Part shown: positions 58,906-64,000 of the stretch, one piece after another
Numbering within the stretch: the first letter of the stretch is position 1
Layout of the letters: every line of letters starts with the position of its first letter
From: DATKFM01 sp046154965
GTDB taxonomy: Bacteria > Pseudomonadota > Alphaproteobacteria > Dongiales > Dongiaceae
DNA: 64,000 nucleotides
NCBI GenBank assembly: GCA_046154965.1
Contig: JBJXDY010000104.1
Coordinates: 19,756 to 83,755 of the forward strand
Direction: 5' to 3'
Program-made: the position numbers and the translations under genes
Notes under the pieces: model-generated
The model's input: the letters and a program-made list of their open reading frames with translations, nothing else
Database searches by the model: none
What the model was told of the DNA's origin: nothing

Positions 58906-60474
58906 ATGCCAATCACCGGGGCTCGCAGCGACTGGACCGACGGCTATATCGCCGATATCGCCTACACCGACGGCTATTATGTGGAACTGGCGCCGGTTCA
59001 TCTTAACTATGTGGCGCTTCTTAACAACTGCGCGCCCAGGCCGATCGACCGGCCGTTCAATTACCTGGAGCTGGGTTGCGGCAACGGCCATACGGTGACG
59101 CTGCTGGCGGCCGCCTACCCCCAGGCCAAGTTCTATGGCGTCGACATCAACCCGGCCCATGTGGCCACGGCGCGCCGCTGGGCCGAGCAGGGCAAGCTGG
59201 AGAACCTGACCATCCTCGAGGCCAGCTTCCAGGAGCTGGCAACCATGGATCTGCCGGAGTTCGACTTCGTCACCTTCCATGGCATTTACAGCTGGATCAG
59301 CGAGACGAACCGCAAGGCGATGCTGGACGTGATCGCGCGGCGGCTGCTGCCCGGCGGGCTGGTCTATAACAGCTACAACTGCCAGCCGGGCTGGGCCAGC
59401 CAGGGGCCGCTGCAGCGGCTGATGCTGGAGATCGGCCACGAGATCCCCGGCGACTCCCTGACCAAGGCCGGCGGCGCCATCGACTTCCTGCAGAAGCTGA
59501 CGACGGCGGATTGCCGCTACCTGCAGGCCAACCAGGGCGCGGCCGAACTGATCAAGAAGATCGCCACCAATGCCCGCAGCTATGTGGCCCATGAGTATCT
59601 GAACGAGGAGTGGCATCCCTTCTACTGCCTCGACGTGTTCCGCGAGATGGGGATGGCGAAGCTGTCTTATGTGGGCTCGGCGACGATCACGGAGAACCAT
59701 CCCGGCCTGCTGTTCGGCAAGAACGCGCGGCCGGTGTTCGACTCCCAGCCCACGAAGGAGCGCAAGCAGCTGGTGCAGGATTTCCTGATCAACCAGCGTT
59801 TCCGCCGCGACGTCTATGTGAAGGGCCTGTCGACGATGTCGGCGGCGGAGTCGCGCAACAGGCTGCGGGACATGTCCGTCGGCCTGGTGAAATCGCCGGC
59901 AAGTGTGACTTACACAGCAAAATGCAATGCCGGAGAGGTGAAGTTCGACAACGAGCTGTCGCGGGCGATCATCGACGTGCTGGGCAAGGGCGCCTTGACC
60001 GTGGGCGAGCTGGCCACGCAGCCGGAAGTGAACAAGGCGCCGGAAGCGCGGGTGCAGAGCATGGTGCATACGCTGATCGCGGCCAGCCAGATCCTGCCCT
60101 TTGCCACGCCCGCGACGAAGGGCGGCAAGCAGACCGGCAAGCTGACCCTGCCCTCGGCGCTCAACCGCCATGTGGTGAGCACGGCCACGGAGCCCGCGGC
60201 GCGCGGCACCCTGGCTTCCACCGTCTCCGGCCGCGGCATCCATGTCGGCCTCACCGACCGCTGCTTCACGCAGGAGGTGGTCAACGGCCATGCGGCGAAT
60301 GCGCCGGAGGCGGTGTGGGCGCTGCTGGAAAAGCGCGGCATCAATGTGAAGCGCGGCGACGAGGTGCTGAAGGGCAAGGAGGCCAACCTGGCCGAGCTGC
60401 AGAAGGAATTCGACACCTACAAGTCGAAGACCCTGCCGCTGCTGATGCAGCTGGGGATCGTCGAGGCGCGGTAA
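58906..60474 (+). CDS. Class I methyltransferase with C-terminal methyltransferase-regulatory domain
   Basis: A 522-residue protein. The N-terminal SAM-dependent methyltransferase has motif I NYLELGCGNGHTVTLLAAAYP near residue 45, VDINPAHVATARR and FDFVTFHGIYSWI. The middle ~220-310 matches the predicted methyltransferase regulatory domain (YVAHEYLNEEWHPFYCLDVF), and a helical C-terminal region follows. A GGGAAAG lies before ATG 58906; earlier starts at 58867 and 58837 are possible. Methylation target unknown. Confidence 0.85.
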   Translation: MPITGARSDWTDGYIADIAYTDGYYVELAPVHLNYVALLNNCAPRPIDRPFNYLELGCGNGHTVTLLAAAYPQAKFYGVDINPAHVATARRWAEQGKLENLTILEASFQELATMDLPEFDFVTFHGIYSWISETNRKAMLDVIARRLLPGGLVYNSYNCQPGWASQGPLQRLMLEIGHEIPGDSLTKAGGAIDFLQKLTTADCRYLQANQGAAELIKKIATNARSYVAHEYLNEEWHPFYCLDVFREMGMAKLSYVGSATITENHPGLLFGKNARPVFDSQPTKERKQLVQDFLINQRFRRDVYVKGLSTMSAAESRNRLRDMSVGLVKSPASVTYTAKCNAGEVKFDNELSRAIIDVLGKGALTVGELATQPEVNKAPEARVQSMVHTLIAASQILPFATPATKGGKQTGKLTLPSALNRHVVSTATEPAARGTLASTVSGRGIHVGLTDRCFTQEVVNGHAANAPEAVWALLEKRGINVKRGDEVLKGKEANLAELQKEFDTYKSKTLPLLMQLGIVEAR

Positions 60475-61061
60475 GGACCGGTCCCGGCGGCGCGCCGAGT
60501 TTGCGCATATGGCAGCATTTCCCGCGCAGGTTAGCGACCTGATCCCGCTGGAAAATTCGCCGATTTTCTGCGATTCCTGAGAAACTGATTTTAGCGGATC
60601 GATGCCATGCAAGGGAATCCCGCTTGATGTCGCGCGCCCACCCGCACGTCGCTGGCGAGGACATGTGACTGTCAGCCGAGTCATATCGATTCCCAACATA
60701 CAAGCATACAATCCCCTCGGCTGAGGCGGACGATCACGGGAGCCAATCCCCAGCTTCTTTCATTGTAGGAAGATTGTCCTGGAAGTAAAGAATGTCTTCC
60801 GCACCCACGGATGGCCGGCATCGGCGGCGGCAACGGGAATGTAAACCCGACTTGCCAGGACGCCGCCGCCGCCGCCGGGGCCACCGTGGCAACAAGACAG
60901 CTCGTTTTTCAGCCGCGAACCGGTCGACGGCCCCGCTATCATCCCCGCGGCGGCACCCGGCACAAATGCTCCTAACACAGAATGGCTATGCTAGACTGCA
61001 CAGCGTTTAGGCGGCCCGGAATAGAGGCTGCCGCGATCCGGCATCGCGTGCGGAGTGGAAG
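60475..61061. other. Intergenic stretch before the RTX gene
   Basis: About 590 bases. The minus-strand frames here are shadows without domains. A short inverted repeat GAAAAT/ATTTTC near 60551-60568 could weakly end the upstream gene. The RTX promoter should lie in the last ~150 bases. Nothing else recognised. Confidence 0.45.
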
Positions 61062-64000
61062 ATGGCGATCATCATTGGCGGCATCCCGAGTGAAACGCTG
61101 ACCGGCGGACTTGCGGCAGATCTGATTTTCGGCCTGGCCGGCAACGACTCGCTGACGGGGAACGAAGACGGCGATACGCTGGACGGCGGCAAGGGTGCCG
61201 ACACGCTGGTGGGGGGCGTCGGCAATGACAGCTATGTGGTCGATAATGCCAAGGATGTCGTCACCGAAACCGGTGGCGACCTCGACGACCGGGTGCTGGC
61301 GCCGTTTTCGGTCAATCTCGGTTTACCGGCCTTCGCCGGGATCGAGCACGTCACGCTGACAGGCCTAGCGGCCTCGGCCATCGGCGACGACGGCGCCAAC
61401 ATGCTGGTCGGCAACGCCGCCGCCAACAAGCTCGATGGCAGGGCCGGCCCCGACACGCTGATCGGCGGCGCCGGCAACGACATCTACTTCGTCGACGACA
61501 TGGCCGATGTTGCCATCGAGAATTCGGGCGAAGGGATCGATACCGTCATTGTCACCGCCACCGTCGATTTCAAGCTCGGCGCCAACATCGAAAACCTGAC
61601 CGTGGCGAGTAATGTCGCTTCCGGATATGAGGTCTTTGGCAATGCGCTCGCCAACAAGATAACCGGCAGTGGGGCGGGCGGCTCCCTCTCCGGCGAGGAC
61701 GGCAACGACCTCATCGTCGGCGGCAATGGCAACGATGGCCTTGAAGGCGGCGCCGGTGCCGACACCCTGATCGGCGGCAAGGGGTTCGACAGCTACTTCG
61801 TCGACGACATCGGCGACAAGGTTTTTGAAGCCGGGCCGGCCGGCGAGTTCGATCAGATTTTCAGCACTGTCACCTATGTCCTGGGTGCGAACCTCGAAGG
61901 CCTCTTTCTTTCGGGCGGAGACGACATCGACGGCACCGGAAATAGTCTGAACAACGAGATGGAAGGCAATTTCGGCAACAATGTCGTGAACGGCCTTGCC
62001 GGCAACGACACGCTGGAGGTCGGTCCTGGCAAAGATACGCTCGTGGGCGGGACCGGCAGCGATGAGTTCCGGTTCACCGACAAGAATCTGGATGGCCTTG
62101 ACGTCATCGCTGACTTCGACGGCCTGCCGGGCGGCGACAAACTTAGTATATCGACCCTGGTAGGTGTTCTGTCGGCGGGTACCGAGGCCAAGTTTATCCA
62201 GACGGTCGTGGTGGACGGCAGCACGATAATACAATTGGCCCTGGACGGTAGCGGCGCCGGCCCCGATGCGGCGGTGCTGTGGGGCGTCAGCACGGACCTT
62301 GACGGCCTGCTGGCCAACGGATCCATCGTCGATGTCGGCACGCCGGCGACACCGCCGATCGACGGCACGGCCGGGGCCGACAACAAGGCCGGCACCGGCG
62401 TCTCCAACCTGATCCGCGGCCTCGGCGGCAACGACACGCTGAGTGGCCTCGCGGGCTTCGACACCCTCGATGGCGGTGCCGGCAACGACTCCCTCATCGG
62501 CGGCAGCGAGAGCGACACCTATGTGGTCAACAGCGCCGGCGACAAGATCGATGAGAGCGGCGGCGGCACCGACGACCGCATCCTTGCCTCCATCGCCATC
62601 GACCTGAACAACGCGGCCTATACCGGGATCGAGCATGTAACGCTGATCGGCACCGCAGCGCTCTCGGCCATCGGCAATGGCGGCGCCAACATGCTGATCG
62701 GCAACGCCGCCGCCAACAAGCTCGACGGCAAGGCCGGCCTCGACACGCTGATCGGCGGCGCCGGCAACGACATCTATCTGGTGGACGATCTCAATGACGT
62801 CGCGATTGAGAACCCGGGCGGTGGCATCGACGCGGTCATCAGCAGCGTCAGCGGTTTCGCTCTTGGCGTAAGCATCGAGAACCTGACGCTGGCGCCGGGC
62901 GTCTTCGCCGGCATCGGCAATGCCCTCGCCAACGTGATCACGGGGAATGCGGACAGCAACAGTCTGGATGGCGGCAGCGGCAATGACACGCTGATCGGCA
63001 ATGACGGCACCGACATCCTCAGCGGCGGCGCCGGCGCCGACCTCATGGTCGGCGGCAAGGGTGGCGACATCTACGTCGTCAACGACGCCGGCGACAAGAT
63101 CGTGGAAAAAGGGCCGGCCGCCGACTCCGATATTGTCAACAGCACCATCTCCTACACATTGGGCGCCACGCTCGAAAGGCTGCAACTGCTGGTCGAAGAC
63201 GACATCGACGGCACCGGCAACGCTCTCGCAAACGCGATCACCGGGAACAAGGGCGAAAACGTCCTGCGCGGCCTTGCCGGCAACGACGTCCTGAATGGCG
63301 ATTTCGGAAACGACCTGCTGGTCGGCGGCGACGGGAACGACCAACTGACTGCCCACGCGGGCGAGGATACCCTGGTGGGCGGCGCCGGCAGCGATACCTT
63401 TCATTTTGGTCAAGCCCTCGTCCTGGACGGTGTCGAGGTCGTCGCCGACTTCAATGGCCTGCCGGGCGGCGACAAGCTCAACTTTGCCAGCCTCCTCCTC
63501 AGCAACTTTGCCCTTCCCGCGAGCGATTTCATCCAGACGGTAACGGCCAATGGCAGCACAACCATCCGGGTAGATACGAACGGCACCGTGGGCGGCCCCG
63601 GCTTCGTCGACATGGCTGTACTGCAGGGCGTGAGCACGGACCTCGATGGCTTGCTGGCCAATGGCAGCATCGCCCTCGACTTCAATCCGATGGTACCGGC
63701 GACGCCGCCGACCGACGGCACGGCCGGCGCCGACAGCAAGTCCGGCACCGGCATTTCCGACCTGATCCGGGGCCTGGCCAGCAACGACACACTGACGGGA
63801 AACGCCGGCTTCGACACCCTCGACGGCGGCGCGGGCGCCGACTCCCTTGTCGGCGGGGCCGACAGCGACACCTACGTCATCGACAACGCGAAGGACAAGA
63901 TCGACGAGAGCGGCGGCACCGACGACCGCATCCTTGCCTCCATCGCCATCAACCTGACCAACGCCGCCTATGCCGGGATCGAGCATGTGACGCTGGCCGG
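61062..64000 (+). CDS. RTX-type calcium-binding repeat protein, 5' part
   Basis: Open from ATG 61062 (GGAG 6 bases ahead) to the right edge, at least 979 codons; the stop is beyond the window. Full of calcium-binding nonapeptides of the GGXGXDXUX type (GGAGNDIYFVDD, GGNGNDGLEGGAGADTLIGG, GGAGSDTFHFG). The sequence is built of long units: DGTAGAD at 62361 recurs at 63714, a period of 1353 bases (451 residues), each unit ending in VSTDLDGLLANGSI. Such proteins leave by type I secretion and fold with external calcium. No secretion genes or enzyme domain are in view. All minus-strand frames here are shadows of this gene. Confidence 0.92.
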   Translation, partial: MAIIIGGIPSETLTGGLAADLIFGLAGNDSLTGNEDGDTLDGGKGADTLVGGVGNDSYVVDNAKDVVTETGGDLDDRVLAPFSVNLGLPAFAGIEHVTLTGLAASAIGDDGANMLVGNAAANKLDGRAGPDTLIGGAGNDIYFVDDMADVAIENSGEGIDTVIVTATVDFKLGANIENLTVASNVASGYEVFGNALANKITGSGAGGSLSGEDGNDLIVGGNGNDGLEGGAGADTLIGGKGFDSYFVDDIGDKVFEAGPAGEFDQIFSTVTYVLGANLEGLFLSGGDDIDGTGNSLNNEMEGNFGNNVVNGLAGNDTLEVGPGKDTLVGGTGSDEFRFTDKNLDGLDVIADFDGLPGGDKLSISTLVGVLSAGTEAKFIQTVVVDGSTIIQLALDGSGAGPDAAVLWGVSTDLDGLLANGSIVDVGTPATPPIDGTAGADNKAGTGVSNLIRGLGGNDTLSGLAGFDTLDGGAGNDSLIGGSESDTYVVNSAGDKIDESGGGTDDRILASIAIDLNNAAYTGIEHVTLIGTAALSAIGNGGANMLIGNAAANKLDGKAGLDTLIGGAGNDIYLVDDLNDVAIENPGGGIDAVISSVSGFALGVSIENLTLAPGVFAGIGNALANVITGNADSNSLDGGSGNDTLIGNDGTDILSGGAGADLMVGGKGGDIYVVNDAGDKIVEKGPAADSDIVNSTISYTLGATLERLQLLVEDDIDGTGNALANAITGNKGENVLRGLAGNDVLNGDFGNDLLVGGDGNDQLTAHAGEDTLVGGAGSDTFHFGQALVLDGVEVVADFNGLPGGDKLNFASLLLSNFALPASDFIQTVTANGSTTIRVDTNGTVGGPGFVDMAVLQGVSTDLDGLLANGSIALDFNPMVPATPPTDGTAGADSKSGTGISDLIRGLASNDTLTGNAGFDTLDGGAGADSLVGGADSDTYVIDNAKDKIDESGGTDDRILASIAINLTNAAYAGIEHVTLA

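Noticed and set aside
58024..60711. An 895-residue minus-strand frame opposite hemN and the methyltransferase
   Set aside because: Antisense shadow spanning two well-supported genes.
61365..63986. An 873-residue minus-strand frame with regular internal repeats
   Set aside because: Its repeats are only the mirror of the RTX repeats on the plus strand, which has a start, ribosome-binding site and calcium motifs.

Overview
The window is high-GC, densely coded bacterial DNA that reads as an alphaproteobacterium, possibly Rhodospirillales- or Rhizobiales-like. The evidence is SAM-II riboswitches, the cysG-DUF2849-cysI-DUF934-cysH gene order, TRAP transporters, a PhnWAY phosphonate pathway and Zur/ZnuABC linked to ZevAB. 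Most of the window is ordinary free-living heterotroph content. No phage, insertion sequence, CRISPR array, rRNA or tRNA was seen.

Layout. 1-7.7 kb: the 3' part of a hydantoinase B gene, a methyltransferase, an SDR dehydrogenase, a dihaem cytochrome c, an orphan HicA-like protein, and a B12-dependent diol dehydratase with fused large and medium subunits. 7.7-15 kb: a sulfur assimilation and methionine operon (cysG, DUF2849, cysI, DUF934, cysH, TSUP exporter, metZ). Its leader carries a promoter, a SAM-II riboswitch, an intrinsic terminator and a second SAM-II riboswitch. 15-17.5 kb: phoX behind a Pho box. 17.6-22.8 kb: a zinc island (zevAB, a small Tat-exported cysteine protein, znuA, zur, znuCB) with a near-perfect Zur operator. 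22.8-33.5 kb: a rhomboid protease, then one leftward block of an MttB-family methyltransferase, two FAD/GcvT demethylase-like proteins and a DctPQM TRAP transporter, probably for catabolism of methylated amines. 33.6-39.4 kb: phnWAY for 2-aminoethylphosphonate between two LysR regulators. 39.4-44.8 kb: a mixed region with repeats, a GFA pseudogene, an amidase and a small alarmone-hydrolase-like HD protein.

44.9-52.8 kb is the most interesting part: a divergent Fap-like functional-amyloid operon. It encodes two tandem 186-aa secreted paralogues, a small secreted protein, a C39 peptidase (FapD-like), a FapE-like secreted protein with a double-glycine motif, and a coiled-coil plus beta-barrel outer-membrane protein (FapF-like). 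It has a consensus sigma-54 promoter, two upstream direct repeats that could be enhancer sites, its own terminator, and an enhancer-binding-protein gene just downstream. That activator has GAVTGA where sigma-54 activators normally have GAFTGA.

52.9-64 kb: an SSS-PAS-histidine kinase-receiver hybrid with a convergent LuxR regulator, hemN behind an FNR/FixK-type box, a methyltransferase with a regulatory domain, and the 5' part of a large RTX protein built from a repeated unit of about 451 residues. That gene runs off the right edge.
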